A DNA stretch of 64,000 bases from Limimaricola pyoseonensis. GTDB lineage: Bacteria; Pseudomonadota; Alphaproteobacteria; Rhodobacterales; Rhodobacteraceae. Position numbers and translations under genes: made by a program. Positions 1 to 9,109 of this stretch are shown piece by piece (the stretch's first letter is position 1; every line of letters starts with the position of its first letter). The stretch spans positions 52,653 through 116,652 of the forward strand of contig NZ_FNAT01000010.1 in the NCBI RefSeq assembly GCF_900102015.1, given 5' to 3'. Under the pieces are notes generated by a model. The model had not been told where the DNA came from. It searched no databases and worked only from the letters and a program-made list of their open reading frames with translations.

Positions 1-656
1 AGCAGCAGGCCGAGATTGTAGGGCAGGAAGGCCAGCGCCAGCGCCAGAACGATCGAGGTCAGCGCCGCGGCCAGATGCGCCAGCGTGCGCAGCATCGGCG
101 CGATCAGCGCGAGGAAGGTGATCGGCACCGCGAAATCGAGCGCCATCCAGCCCGGGATCGCCGCGCCGACCAGCGCGCCGACCACGGTGAAGACGTACCA
201 CAGCGGGCAGACCGGCAGCACCGCGCCGAAGAAATAGGCGAGCTTCTGGTCGAGCCGCCAGTGCGGGTTCTCCTCGAAGCGCACCGCCGAACAGGCATAG
301 ACTTGGTCGACCAGGAAATACGCCACCAGCGCCCGCTTCCAGACCGGCGCCGCGCCCAGATGCGGCGTCAGTGAGGCCGAGTACATCGCCATGCGCAGGT
401 TCACCGCCAGCGCCGTGGCCAACACGATCAGGAGCGGCGCCTGTTCGTTCAGCAGCTGCAGGGCGGTGAACTGCGCCGCCCCGGCGATCACCGCCACCGA
501 GAAGGCCAGCGCCTCGAAGGCGTCGAGCCCGGCCTCGCGCGACACCACGCCGAACAGCGTGGCGAAGGGTATGATGACGAGGATGAAGGGCGCGCCGTCC
601 TTCAGGCCAAGCCGGAATGCGGACGGGGCGCGGCGGAGGGCGGCGGTCATATACAT
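1..656 (-). CDS. azlC: AzlC family amino-acid exporter subunit (partial, 3' end outside window)
   Basis: The visible 218 codons encode a very hydrophobic multi-pass inner-membrane protein. They include the AzlC-like stretch VAVIAGAAQFTALQLL near residues 50-65 and a YFLVDQVYA segment, as in the large subunit of two-component branched-chain amino-acid exporters. The family is usually about 230-250 residues, so only the last transmembrane part is missing. A small AzlD partner commonly follows and would lie beyond the left edge. The start is ATG at 656, with a second ATG six bases further in. The gene is divergent from mobA with a short shared intergenic region. The substrate is inferred from family only. 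Confidence 0.85.
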   Translation of the reverse strand, partial: MYMTAALRRAPSAFRLGLKDGAPFILVIIPFATLFGVVSREAGLDAFEALAFSVAVIAGAAQFTALQLLNEQAPLLIVLATALAVNLRMAMYSASLTPHLGAAPVWKRALVAYFLVDQVYACSAVRFEENPHWRLDQKLAYFFGAVLPVCPLWYVFTVVGALVGAAIPGWMALDFAVPITFLALIAPMLRTLAHLAAALTSIVLALALAFLPYNLGLL

Positions 657-701
657 GCTCTGGTCCTGTATTCCGCACAGGGCTATCTGGGAGGCCGGGC
701 A

Positions 702-1325
702 ATGGCAAGCGCGGGAGAGACGATGGGCCAGCCGATCGAGGCACCGCCGGGAATGATTCTCGCCGGCGGTCTGTCGCGCCGCATGGGCGGCGGCGACAAG
801 GGGCTGCTGCCGCTGGGCGGCCGGCCGCTGCTGGCGCATGTGATCGCGCGGGTGGCGCCGCAGGTGCCGCGGCTCGCGCTCAACGCCAACGGCGCGGCGG
901 CGCGCTTCGCCGGCTTCGGTCTGCCGGTGCGGCCCGACCCCCTGCCCGGCCATCCCGGTCCGCTCGCCGGCGTGCTCGCCGCGCTCGACTGGGCGGCCGA
1001 GACCGGCGCGCCCTGGGTGCTGACCGTGCCGGCCGACACGCCCTGGCTGCCGGGCGACCTGGTGCCGCGGCTGATCCTCGCCTCGGAATCGGCGGACGGG
1101 CTGGCGCTGGCCGAAAGCGATGGCCGGGTGCACCCGGTCTGCGGCCTCTGGCCGGTGCGGCTGCGCGATCCGCTGCGCGCGGCGCTCGCCGATGGCACGC
1201 GGCGGATCGGCGACTGGGCGCAGGCGCAGGGCGCGGCGTTGGCGCGGTTTCCCGCCGGGACGCCGGAGCCCTTCGCCAATATCAACACGCCAGCGGATCT
1301 GGCCGCCGCCGAGGCCTGGACGTGA
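702..1325 (+). CDS. mobA: Molybdenum cofactor guanylyltransferase MobA
   Basis: Transfers GMP from GTP to molybdopterin to make the bis-MGD cofactor in the cytoplasm. The N-terminus carries the nucleotide-binding signature LAGGLSRRMGGGDKG. A VPADTPWLP metal-binding loop is near residue 110 and the C-terminus ends in the typical FANINTPADLAAAE. The length of about 207 residues fits the family. ATG 702 has GGAGG about eight bases upstream; ATG 723, preceded by GGGAGAGA, is an equally possible start giving 200 residues. The stop overlaps the next gene by four bases (GTGA). moaD and moaE lie about 14 kb away in this window. Confidence 0.93.
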   Translation: MASAGETMGQPIEAPPGMILAGGLSRRMGGGDKGLLPLGGRPLLAHVIARVAPQVPRLALNANGAAARFAGFGLPVRPDPLPGHPGPLAGVLAALDWAAETGAPWVLTVPADTPWLPGDLVPRLILASESADGLALAESDGRVHPVCGLWPVRLRDPLRAALADGTRRIGDWAQAQGAALARFPAGTPEPFANINTPADLAAAEAWT

Positions 1326-1903
1326 AGATAGAACATGGGTTCGGCGATGCCGAGCGCGCCGAGGTGGCCGAGATGTACTGGGAGGCCTTCGGCCCGAAGC
1401 TGGGCCGCGTGCTGGGGCCGCGGCGGCGGGCGCTGGCTTTCCTGCGCGACGCGCTCGACCCGCGCCATGCGCTGTGCGCCCGCGCCGCCGACGGCCGGCT
1501 GCTGGGCGTGGCCGGCTTCAAGACCCGGCAGGGTGCGCTGGTGGGCGGCGATCTCGCGGCGATGTCGCGCAGCTACGGGCCGGTGGGCGCGCTGTGGCGG
1601 GTCGCGCTGCTGGCGCTGCTCGAGCGCGACGTCGACAACGAGCGCTTCCTGATGGACGGGCTCTTCGTCCACGCAGCCGCGCGCGGCTGCGGCGTCGGCA
1701 GCCGGCTGCTCGAGGCGATCGCGCAGGAGGCGCGGGCGCGCGGCTACCGCGAGGTGCGGCTCGACGTGATCGACGAGAACCCGCGCGCCCGCGCGCTCTA
1801 CGAGCGGCGCGGCTTCCGCGCCGTGGCCCGGCAGCGCAGCGGGCCGCTGCGCGCCGTGTTCGGTTTTCGCGCCGCGACCACCATGGTGCGCCGCATCGGC
1901 TGA
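1322..1903 (+). CDS. GNAT family N-acetyltransferase
   Basis: A 193-residue protein with a clear GNAT fold C-terminus: the acetyl-CoA loop RGCGVGSRLLEAI near residue 120, then LDVIDENPRARALYERRGF. The GTG start at 1322 overlaps the mobA stop as GTGA, so translation is probably coupled to mobA. The substrate cannot be told from sequence. The residues before about 90 are not obviously GNAT-like and may set specificity. Confidence 0.85.
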   Translation: MKIEHGFGDAERAEVAEMYWEAFGPKLGRVLGPRRRALAFLRDALDPRHALCARAADGRLLGVAGFKTRQGALVGGDLAAMSRSYGPVGALWRVALLALLERDVDNERFLMDGLFVHAAARGCGVGSRLLEAIAQEARARGYREVRLDVIDENPRARALYERRGFRAVARQRSGPLRAVFGFRAATTMVRRIG

Positions 1904-1906
1904 GGC

Positions 1907-2854
1907 TCAGTCGAAGGTGCCGGCCGCCTGCCCCAGCAGCCGGAAGGCCCGGCCCGAGCGGGTCTCGGAGAGCAGGTCGATCTCCGTATCCTCGGCGCCG
2001 TCGCAATACTCCTCGAGCATCCGGTCGAAGAGCCGCAGGAAGTGGTGCACCGTGTCGCGGAAGATGGTGTCCGAGCCGAGCCGCGCGGCCACCCGGGCCG
2101 GCTGCGCCTCGGGGTCGAGGCCGGCCAGCGGCGCCACTTCGGCGCCGCGCCCGCCCGCCGCGAGCCGGCGCCAGGCCCCGGCCGGGGCCGGCTCGGGCGA
2201 CAGGTCGTCCATGTAGATGCCGTCCTGGCTGAGCAGGGTCAGCACGTCCTGGCTGGACTGCACCAGCTGCCGGCCCTGCGGGTCGCGCAGCGCCGCGCGC
2301 AGCGCCTCGAAGCCCTCGCGGTCCTGGTCGTTGTCGGGGAAGTTCAGCGCCCGCGCCATCTCGGTCCGGCTGAGTTGCGGCTGCGGCGCCGGCTCGGGCA
2401 TCTCGGGCACCATGTCGGCCTCGCTCTCGGGCGCGGGCTCGGCGACGTCGTCGGCCGCGCCCTCGGGCGGCGTCACGCCGAGCTCGGCCAGAGCGGTCTC
2501 GGTGCGGCGCGTGCTGCGCTCGATCTGGGTCAGGCGCCGGTCGAGATCGGGCGGCAGGCCGCCATTCTTCGACTGCGTCCTGAGCGCGCGCTGCAGCGCC
2601 TCGATCTCGACCCTGAGCCGGTGCGAATCCTCGCGTGCGGCGCGCGAGGAATGCGCCGCGAAGACACCACTCCAGGCCAGCGCCACAGGCACCACCAGCA
2701 CCAGCACGGGCCCGACCACGGCCTGCCCGCCGAGCAGCATCGCCGTCCCGGCGACCGCCACCCAGCCCAGGCTGAGCCCCGCGGCGATGCGCTCGGCGCG
2801 CCCCATGCGCTCCCAGGGGGCGCCGGGCGCCGGTTTGTGCGGGCTGTCGCTCAT
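1907..2854 (-). CDS. Conserved membrane-anchored protein of unknown function
   Basis: 315 residues. The N-terminal cytoplasmic stretch of about 25 residues is followed by two closely spaced hydrophobic helices (about 25-65). A charged coiled-coil-like region (about 70-125) and an acidic, proline-rich linker (about 130-165) come next, then a soluble C-terminal domain beginning at LSRTEMARALNFP. I recognise no enzyme motif. The gene is immediately downstream of greA on the same strand (27-base gap), so the two may be cotranscribed, and it converges with the acetyltransferase gene three bases away. It looks like a lineage-specific Rhodobacterales protein. Confidence 0.7.
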   Translation of the reverse strand: MSDSPHKPAPGAPWERMGRAERIAAGLSLGWVAVAGTAMLLGGQAVVGPVLVLVVPVALAWSGVFAAHSSRAAREDSHRLRVEIEALQRALRTQSKNGGLPPDLDRRLTQIERSTRRTETALAELGVTPPEGAADDVAEPAPESEADMVPEMPEPAPQPQLSRTEMARALNFPDNDQDREGFEALRAALRDPQGRQLVQSSQDVLTLLSQDGIYMDDLSPEPAPAGAWRRLAAGGRGAEVAPLAGLDPEAQPARVAARLGSDTIFRDTVHHFLRLFDRMLEEYCDGAEDTEIDLLSETRSGRAFRLLGQAAGTFD

Positions 2855-2881
2855 GACGCCTCCGCGACCGCCGGCGCGGTC

Positions 2882-3352
2882 TCAGCTATAGGTGACGCTC
2901 AGGATCTCGTAGGACTTCTCGCCGCCCGGGGTGCGCACCTCGACGCTGTCGCCCTCGTCCTTGCCGATCAGCGCGCGCGCCAGCGGCGACTTGATGTTGA
3001 GACGGCCGTTCTCGATGTCGGCCTCGTACTCGCCGACGATCTGGTAGGTCTTCTCCTCGTCGGTGTCCTCGTCGACCAGCTTGACCGTGGCGCCGAACTT
3101 GATGCTGCCCGACAGCTTCGACGGGTCGATCACGTCGGCGAGGCCGATCACGCCCTCGAGCTCCTTGATCCGGCCCTCGATGAAGCTCTGCTTCTCCTTG
3201 GCCGAATGGTACTCGGCGTTCTCCGACAGGTCGCCATGCGCGCGCGCCTCGGAGATCGCCGCGATGATCTCGGGGCGCTCCACCGATTTGAGGTGCTTCA
3301 GCTCCGCGTCGATCTTCGCGAAACCGGCGCGGGTCAGCGGGATCTTTTCCAT
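2882..3352 (-). CDS. greA: Transcription elongation factor GreA
   Basis: Rescues backtracked RNA polymerase by stimulating cleavage of the 3' end of the transcript. The 156-residue length is standard. The N-terminal coiled coil carries the acidic tip ([16 protein letters not shown], about residues 33-48) that reaches the polymerase active site, and the C-terminal FKBP-like domain contains [10 protein letters not shown]. The start ATG follows an AAAAG-rich leader. The gene is divergent from the ETF-ubiquinone oxidoreductase gene, so the 172-base interval should hold promoters for both. Confidence 0.97.
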   Translation of the reverse strand: MEKIPLTRAGFAKIDAELKHLKSVERPEIIAAISEARAHGDLSENAEYHSAKEKQSFIEGRIKELEGVIGLADVIDPSKLSGSIKFGATVKLVDEDTDEEKTYQIVGEYEADIENGRLNIKSPLARALIGKDEGDSVEVRTPGGEKSYEILSVTYS

Positions 3353-3524
3353 CTTCTCGAGCCTTTCCCCCCGGTCCGGGGCCGTGAAATACCGGACGTT
3401 CTAACCGTGCCGCCGGGGCCGAAGTCAAGACCGGGGGAACAGCGTGGCGCCGGGTCGCAATTGTAAGCGCCCGGCACATGCGATACCCCCGTCCCCGGAG
3501 CAGGAGAGCCAGCAGGGACGAGAC

Positions 3525-5195
3525 ATGACCGACACCGCCAGCCAGACCCAGACCGCCCCCGAGCGCGAGTCGATGGAGTACGACGTCGTCATCGTCGGCG
3601 CCGGCCCCGCCGGCCTGTCGGCGGCGATCCGCTGCAAGCAGCTCGACCCCGAGATGTCGGTGGTGGTGCTCGAGAAGGGCTCCGAGGTCGGCGCGCATAT
3701 CCTGTCGGGCGCGGTGCTCGACCCGGTGGGCCTCGACAAGCTGCTGCCCGACTGGCGCGAGATGGGCGCGCCGATCACCGTGCCGGTCAAGGAAGACCAG
3801 TTCCTGATGCTGGGCGAGGCCGGCTCGGTCCGCCTGCCCAACGCCATCATGCCGCCGCTGATGAACAACCACGGCAACTACATCGTCTCGATGGGCAATG
3901 TCTGCCGCTGGATGGCCGAGAAGGCCGAGGAGCTGGGCGTCGAGATCTTCCCCGGCATGGCCTGCTCGGAGATCGTCTGGGGCAAGGGCGGCGAGGTCGC
4001 GGGCGTGGTCGCGGGCGAGTTCGGCAAGAACGCCGACGGTACCCCCGGCCCGGGCTACGAGCCGGGCATGGAGCTTCTGGGCAAGTACGTCTTCCTCGGC
4101 GAGGGCGTGCGCGGCTCGCTGTCCAAGCAGGTGATCGAGCGCTTCGAGCTCGACAAGGGGGCCGAGCCGCAGAAATACGGCCTCGGCATGAAGGAGATCT
4201 GGGAGATCGACCCGGCCAAGCACCACGAGGGCCGCGTCGTGCACACCATGGGCTGGCCGCTCGGCAAGAACGCCGGCGGCGGGTCGTTCATCTACCACCT
4301 CGACAACAACCAGGTCTATGTCGGCTTCGTCGTGCACCTGGGCTACGCCAACCCCTATCTCCGCCCCTACCAGGAGTTCCAGCGCTTCAAGCACCACCCG
4401 GTGGTGGCCGAGCTTCTGAAGGGCGGCAAGCGCGTGGCCTACGGCGCCCGCGCGATCACCGAGGGCGGCTGGCAGTCGCTCCCGAAGACCGCCTTCCCGG
4501 GCGGCACGCTCCTGGGCTGCGCGGCCGGCATGGTCAACGTCCCGCGCATCAAGGGCAACCACAACGCCATGCTGTCGGGCATCGCCGCGGCCGAGGCCGC
4601 CCATGCCGCGCTCGCCAAGGGCCGCCACGGCGACGTGCTCGAGGCCTATGACGGCACGGTGCGCGGCGGCGAGATCGGCAAGGATCTCAAGCGCGTGCGC
4701 AACGTCAAGCCGCTCTGGTCGCGCTACGGGCTGACCGCCTCGATGGTGCTGGGCGGGTTCGACATGTGGACCAACACGCTGGGCTTCTCGGTGATGGGCA
4801 CGCTGGGTCACGGCAAGTCCGACGCCGAGGCGACCGAGCCGGCAGAGAAGCACCAGGAGATCGCCTATCCCAAGCCGGACGGCGTGCTGAGCTTCGACCG
4901 CCTGACCAATGTCAGCTTCTCGGGTACCAACCACGAGGAAAGCCAGCCCTGCCATCTCAAGCTCAAGGATCCGAGCATCCCGATCGCGCGCAACCTGCCG
5001 GTCTATGCCGAGCCGGCGCAGCGCTACTGCCCGGCCGGGGTCTACGAGGTGGTCGAGAAGGAGGGCGGTCCCGAATTTGTGATCAACTTCCAGAACTGCG
5101 TCCACTGCAAGACCTGCGACATCAAGGACCCTTCGCAGAACATCGTCTGGACGGTGCCGCAGGGCGGCGACGGGCCGAACTACCCGAACATGTGA
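3525..5195 (+). CDS. Electron-transfer flavoprotein-ubiquinone oxidoreductase
   Basis: Passes electrons from ETF (fatty-acid and amino-acid oxidation) to ubiquinone at the inner membrane. The 556-residue protein has an FAD-binding GAGPAGLSAA motif near residue 24. The C-terminus has the 4Fe-4S ligands, one Cys in RYCPAG and three in NCVHCKTCDIKDP. Family length is about 550. I chose ATG 3525 (MTDTASQ) rather than an upstream in-frame ATG at 3444, because the extra 27 residues look non-conserved and CAGGAG/AGGGAC purine stretches precede 3525. Confidence 0.96.
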   Translation: MTDTASQTQTAPERESMEYDVVIVGAGPAGLSAAIRCKQLDPEMSVVVLEKGSEVGAHILSGAVLDPVGLDKLLPDWREMGAPITVPVKEDQFLMLGEAGSVRLPNAIMPPLMNNHGNYIVSMGNVCRWMAEKAEELGVEIFPGMACSEIVWGKGGEVAGVVAGEFGKNADGTPGPGYEPGMELLGKYVFLGEGVRGSLSKQVIERFELDKGAEPQKYGLGMKEIWEIDPAKHHEGRVVHTMGWPLGKNAGGGSFIYHLDNNQVYVGFVVHLGYANPYLRPYQEFQRFKHHPVVAELLKGGKRVAYGARAITEGGWQSLPKTAFPGGTLLGCAAGMVNVPRIKGNHNAMLSGIAAAEAAHAALAKGRHGDVLEAYDGTVRGGEIGKDLKRVRNVKPLWSRYGLTASMVLGGFDMWTNTLGFSVMGTLGHGKSDAEATEPAEKHQEIAYPKPDGVLSFDRLTNVSFSGTNHEESQPCHLKLKDPSIPIARNLPVYAEPAQRYCPAGVYEVVEKEGGPEFVINFQNCVHCKTCDIKDPSQNIVWTVPQGGDGPNYPNM

Positions 5196-5294
5196 TCGCG
5201 GGAATCCGCTTGTCGCGGGGAACCCAAGTTGCGCGACGTCGCTTCACTCTCTAGCCTGTTACCACAACGAGACCGGTAACGGCGGAGAGAAGCG

Positions 5295-6980
5295 ATGGTG
5301 ATCCGACGCATGCGTGCGCTTGCCGTGGTGGCGGGGCTGGCCGCAATGCCAGCCACCGCACAGACCCACGCAGGCCCTTACCTCGCCGCCCGCACCGCGG
5401 CGATGAACCACGATTACGCCGCCGCCGCGGACTGGTTCCGCACGGCGATCGGCAACGACCCCCGCAACCCGATGCTCCTGGAGAACGCGGTCACGGCGCT
5501 GCTGTCGATCGGCGATTTCGAGGACGCGCTGCCGCTAGCCGAGCGGATGCGCGAACTGGACGTCGACAGCCAGGTCGCGCGGATGGTGATTCAGCAGGAA
5601 GCGGCGCGGCAGGGCGACTGGGACGCGGTTCTCGAGATGTACGAGGCCGGTCTCGAGATCGGCCCGCTGGTCGACGGGCTGGCGCAGGCCTGGGCCCTGG
5701 TCGGCCAGGGCCGGATGGACCGCGCCCTCACCGCCTTCGACGAGGTAATCGGGACGCGCGGCCTGCGCGGCTTCGGCCTGTGCCACAAGGCGCTGGCGCT
5801 GGCCTCCGTGGGCGATTTCGAGGCCGCCGACGCGGTCTTCGTCGAGGCCTTCGAGGCCGGCGGCCCGATCGGCCGCAACCTCGTTCTGGCCCATGCCCAG
5901 GTGCTCAGTCAGCTCGATCGCCCCGACGCCGCGCTCGAGCGGCTCGAGATGCTCGGCGGCGGCGCCGAGACCGGGCTCGACGCGCTGCGCGACCGGCTTG
6001 CCGCCGGCGAGACCCTGCCCTGGGACGTCGTGGCCGACGCCCGTGAGGGCCTGGCCGAGGTCTATCTCTCGGTCGCCGGCGCCCTGCTGTCCGAGGCGCC
6101 CGAATCCTACGTGCTGCTCTATGCGCGCACCGCCCTGTCGCTCGACCCGGACCGGGTCGAGGCGCTGTTGCTGACCGCCGAGATGCTCGATGCGCTCAAC
6201 CGGCACGACCTCGCCCACGAGGTCTACGCGATGGTGCCCTCGCAGGACCCCTCCTACCCGATGGCCGAGCTGGGCCGCGCCGACGTGCTGCGCCGCTCGG
6301 GCGAGACCGGCCGCGCGCTCGAGGTGCTCGAACAGCTCGCCGGCGCCCATCCCGGCCTCTCGGCGGTGCAGGTGACGCTGGGCGATCTGCGCCGCGCCGC
6401 CGGCGACATGGCGGCCGCCGAACAGGCCTATGGCCGCGCCATCGACCTGGCCGGCAGCGATGCGTCGTGGTGGCTGCACTACGTGCGCGGCATCGCCCGC
6501 AACCGGATGGGCGACTGGTCCGGCGCCGAGACCGACTTCCGCGCCGCGCTGGCGATCTCGCCCGACCAGAGCCAGGTGCTGAACTACCTCGGCTACTCGC
6601 TGGTCGAGCGCGGCGAGAAGCTCGAGGAAGCGCTCGGGATGATCGAGCGCGCGGTCGAGTCGCAGCCGATGAACGGCGCGATCGTCGACAGCCTCGGCTG
6701 GGCGCAGTTCAAGCTGGGCCGGTTCGACGAGGCGGTCGCCAATCTCGAACGCGCGGCCGAGCTCGAGCCGGTCGACCCGACCGTCAACGACCATCTGGGC
6801 GATGGCTACTGGGCGGTGGGCCGGCTGACCGAGGCGCGGTTCCAGTGGCAGCGCGCGCTGTCCTTCGACCCCGATGCCGGCCAGGCGCAGCGGATCCGCG
6901 CCAAGCTGGAGAAGGGTCTCGACGCCGTGCTCGAAGCCGAGGGCCGCACGTCGCTGCGGCGGGTCGCGGGCACCAACTGA
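5295..6980 (+). CDS. Secreted/periplasmic tetratricopeptide-repeat protein
   Basis: 561 residues starting with a Sec signal peptide (MVIRRMRALAVVAGLAAMPATAQ). The rest is repeated helical pairs throughout, for example ALAISPDQSQVLNYLGYSLV and AVESQPMNGAIVDSLGWAQF in the last third. Such proteins scaffold envelope complexes; no partner can be named here. GGAGA lies just upstream of the ATG. ispE begins four bases after its stop, so the two probably form one transcript. A hyphenated inverted repeat GTTACC/GGTAAC sits just before the gene (about 5259-5281). Confidence 0.88.
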   Translation: MVIRRMRALAVVAGLAAMPATAQTHAGPYLAARTAAMNHDYAAAADWFRTAIGNDPRNPMLLENAVTALLSIGDFEDALPLAERMRELDVDSQVARMVIQQEAARQGDWDAVLEMYEAGLEIGPLVDGLAQAWALVGQGRMDRALTAFDEVIGTRGLRGFGLCHKALALASVGDFEAADAVFVEAFEAGGPIGRNLVLAHAQVLSQLDRPDAALERLEMLGGGAETGLDALRDRLAAGETLPWDVVADAREGLAEVYLSVAGALLSEAPESYVLLYARTALSLDPDRVEALLLTAEMLDALNRHDLAHEVYAMVPSQDPSYPMAELGRADVLRRSGETGRALEVLEQLAGAHPGLSAVQVTLGDLRRAAGDMAAAEQAYGRAIDLAGSDASWWLHYVRGIARNRMGDWSGAETDFRAALAISPDQSQVLNYLGYSLVERGEKLEEALGMIERAVESQPMNGAIVDSLGWAQFKLGRFDEAVANLERAAELEPVDPTVNDHLGDGYWAVGRLTEARFQWQRALSFDPDAGQAQRIRAKLEKGLDAVLEAEGRTSLRRVAGTN

Positions 6981-6983
6981 TCC

Positions 6984-7853
6984 ATGCGTCCGGACGGTCT
7001 GGAGAAGGGGCTCGCCCCCGCGAAGGTGAATCTCGCCCTGCATGTCACCGGCCGCCGCGCCGGTGGCTACCATCTGCTCGACAGCCTCGTGGTCTTCGCG
7101 GGCGTGGGCGACCAGCTCACCGCCCTGCCCGCGAACGACCTGGCACTCGAGGTCGAGGGCCCGTTCTCGGCCGGCGTGCCGCTCGACGAGCGAAACTCGG
7201 TGCTGCGCGCGGCCTATGCGCTGCGTCAGGCGCGCGACGTGACGCAGGGCGCCCGGCTGAAGCTGACCAAGACCCTGCCCCATGCCGCCGGGATCGGCAG
7301 CGGCTCGTCGGATGCCGCGGCGACCATCAGGCTGCTTTCGGAATTCTGGGGCGTGGAGCCGCTGGCACCCGACGCCCCCGAGGTGCTGGAGCTGGGCGCC
7401 GACGTGCCGGTCTGCCTCTCCGCGCCGACCCCGATGCGGATGACCGGCATCGGCGAGGTGCTCGACCCCGCCCCTGCCCTGCCCGCCTGCGGGCTGGTGC
7501 TGGTCAATCCGGGCGTCGAGGTGCCGACCGCGGAGGTCTTCGGCAAGCTCGAGCGTTCGGAGAACGGCCCGATGGACGACCTGCCCGCGGGGCTCGACTA
7601 CGCGGGCTTCCTCGGCTGGCTGAAGGCGCAGCGCAACGACCTGCAGGACCCGGCCGAGGCGATCACGCCCGAGATCGGCCGCGCGCTGGCGCGGCTCAGG
7701 CGGATGCCCGGCGTCGACCTGGCGCTGATGTCGGGCTCGGGCGCGACCTGCGTGGGCCTGACCCGCGACATGGGGCGCGCGCGTCAGGTCGCGCGCGCGA
7801 TACAGCTTTCGGAAATGGGCTGGTGGGTGGCGCCGGCGCCGCTGCTCAGCTGA
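6984..7853 (+). CDS. ispE: 4-diphosphocytidyl-2-C-methyl-D-erythritol kinase IspE
   Basis: Phosphorylates CDP-methylerythritol in the non-mevalonate isoprenoid pathway. The 289-residue protein has the N-terminal APAKVNLALHVTGRR motif with the substrate-contacting lysine and asparagine, the GHMP-kinase ATP loop PHAAGIGSGSSDAAA near residue 95, and the C-terminal MSGSGATCVG motif. It follows the TPR gene after four bases. It converges with a polyprenyl diphosphate synthase gene, also isoprenoid metabolism, with an 8-base overlap of the two 3' ends. Confidence 0.96.
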   Translation: MRPDGLEKGLAPAKVNLALHVTGRRAGGYHLLDSLVVFAGVGDQLTALPANDLALEVEGPFSAGVPLDERNSVLRAAYALRQARDVTQGARLKLTKTLPHAAGIGSGSSDAAATIRLLSEFWGVEPLAPDAPEVLELGADVPVCLSAPTPMRMTGIGEVLDPAPALPACGLVLVNPGVEVPTAEVFGKLERSENGPMDDLPAGLDYAGFLGWLKAQRNDLQDPAEAITPEIGRALARLRRMPGVDLALMSGSGATCVGLTRDMGRARQVARAIQLSEMGWWVAPAPLLS

Positions 7854-8844
7854 TCCGCTCGACCACGTAGTCGGCGAGGTCCGACAGCATGTCGCGCAGC
7901 GCGTGGTCGGGCAGCGCCCCGAGGCTGCGCCGCGCCGTCGCGGCCCAGTCGAGCGCGCTCTGACGGGTGCTTTCGAGCGCGCCGTGCCGGGCGAGGATCG
8001 CCTGCGCCCGCTCCAGATCACCGTCTTCGACCCGGCCCTTGCCGATGGCGCGGGCCCAGAAGGCGCGCTCGTCGGCGTCGGCGCGGGCCAGCGCCCGGAT
8101 CACCGGCAGCGTCAGCTTGCCTTCCCGGAAATCGTCGCCGCGCGACTTGCCGATCGCCTCGGTGCCGCCGTAGTCCAGAAGATCGTCGACGATCTGGAAG
8201 GCGATGCCGAGCGCATCGCCATAGGCGTGCAGCGCCCGCACTTGCGCCTCTGGCGCGCCGGCGATGATGCCGCCCACCTCGGTCGCGGCCGAGAACAGCG
8301 CCGCGGTCTTGCCGCGCACCACCCGCAGGTAGGTGTCCTCGGTGGTGGCGAGGTTGCGCGCCGCGGTGAGCTGCAGCACCTCGCCCTCGGCGATGGTGGC
8401 CGAGGCGTTGGCGAGGATGTCGAGCACCCTGAGCGAGCCGGTCTCGACCATCAGCTGGAACGAGCGCGCGAAGAGGTAGTCGCCCACCAGCACCGAGGAG
8501 GTGTTGTCCCACAGCAGGTTCGCCGTCGGCCGGCCGCGGCGCTGCTTGCTGTCGTCGACCACGTCGTCATGTAGCAGCGTCGCAGTGTGGATGAACTCCA
8601 CCGTGGCGGCGAGGTGCACGTGATACGGGCCGCCATAGCCGCACAGCCGCGCCGCCGCGAGCGTCAGCATCGGGCGCAGCCGCTTGCCGCCCGCCTCGAC
8701 CAGATGCGCCGTCACCTCGGGGATGCGCGGCGCGTGCTCCGAGGCCATGCGCTCGCGGATCATGGCGTTGACGGCGGCCATGTCCCCCGAGAGGGCGCTC
8801 GCGAGACGGTCATGCGGCTTGGCGGGAACGGTGGCGAGATCCAT
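7846..8844 (-). CDS. Polyprenyl (octa-/decaprenyl) diphosphate synthase
   Basis: Trans-prenyl chain elongation supplying the ubiquinone side chain. The 332 residues contain both aspartate-rich motifs (LLHDDVVDDSKQRRGRP and QIVDDLLDYGG) and the GGKRLRP isopentenyl-diphosphate site. The long chain-length class is inferred from the small residues before the first motif and overall similarity to IspB-type enzymes. ATG 8844 (MDLATVPAK) is chosen; the frame stays open upstream but that part is not protein-like and would overlap the divergent DUF2007 gene. Confidence 0.92.
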   Translation of the reverse strand: MDLATVPAKPHDRLASALSGDMAAVNAMIRERMASEHAPRIPEVTAHLVEAGGKRLRPMLTLAAARLCGYGGPYHVHLAATVEFIHTATLLHDDVVDDSKQRRGRPTANLLWDNTSSVLVGDYLFARSFQLMVETGSLRVLDILANASATIAEGEVLQLTAARNLATTEDTYLRVVRGKTAALFSAATEVGGIIAGAPEAQVRALHAYGDALGIAFQIVDDLLDYGGTEAIGKSRGDDFREGKLTLPVIRALARADADERAFWARAIGKGRVEDGDLERAQAILARHGALESTRQSALDWAATARRSLGALPDHALRDMLSDLADYVVERIS

Positions 8845-8893
8845 GGCGGCGGTCTTCTCGACAAGGGCGCCGGAACACCCTAGCAGGTTGCGG

Positions 8894-9109
8894 ATGAAAG
8901 AGCTTCTGCGCACCAACGATCCGACGGTGATCGCCTTCGCCAGCGCCCTTCTGGACGGCGAGGGTATAGACTGCTTCGAATGGGACGTAAACACGAGCAT
9001 CCTCGAAGGCTCGATCGGCATATTGCCGCGCCGCCTGATGGTGCGCTCCGACGACCTGACCCGCGCCGAGCGGGTGATGCGGGACAATGACATCGACCTG
9101 GGCCGATGA
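8894..9109 (+). CDS. DUF2007-family small protein
   Basis: 71 residues (MKELLRTNDPTVIAFASALL...). The pattern is typical of the DUF2007 family of putative signal-transducing proteins: a fold that senses which of two sequential positions is in use (VIAFASALLDGEGIDCFEWD) and ends LMVRSDDLTRAERVM. It is often found beside polyprenyl synthases and methyltransferases in Rhodobacterales. It starts about 50 bases from the divergent prenyl synthase start, and its 3' end overlaps the methyltransferase start by 23 bases, implying translational coupling. Function is unknown. Confidence 0.85.
   Translation: MKELLRTNDPTVIAFASALLDGEGIDCFEWDVNTSILEGSIGILPRRLMVRSDDLTRAERVMRDNDIDLGR

Noticed and set aside
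2886..5105. Very long open frame antisense to ETF-QO and greA
   Set aside because: Shadow of high-GC coding DNA: low-complexity Arg/Ala/Gly/Leu composition, no family pattern, and it covers two certain genes.
5535..8021. Long open frame antisense to the TPR and ispE genes
   Set aside because: Same codon-shadow effect; both sense genes have full family motifs.
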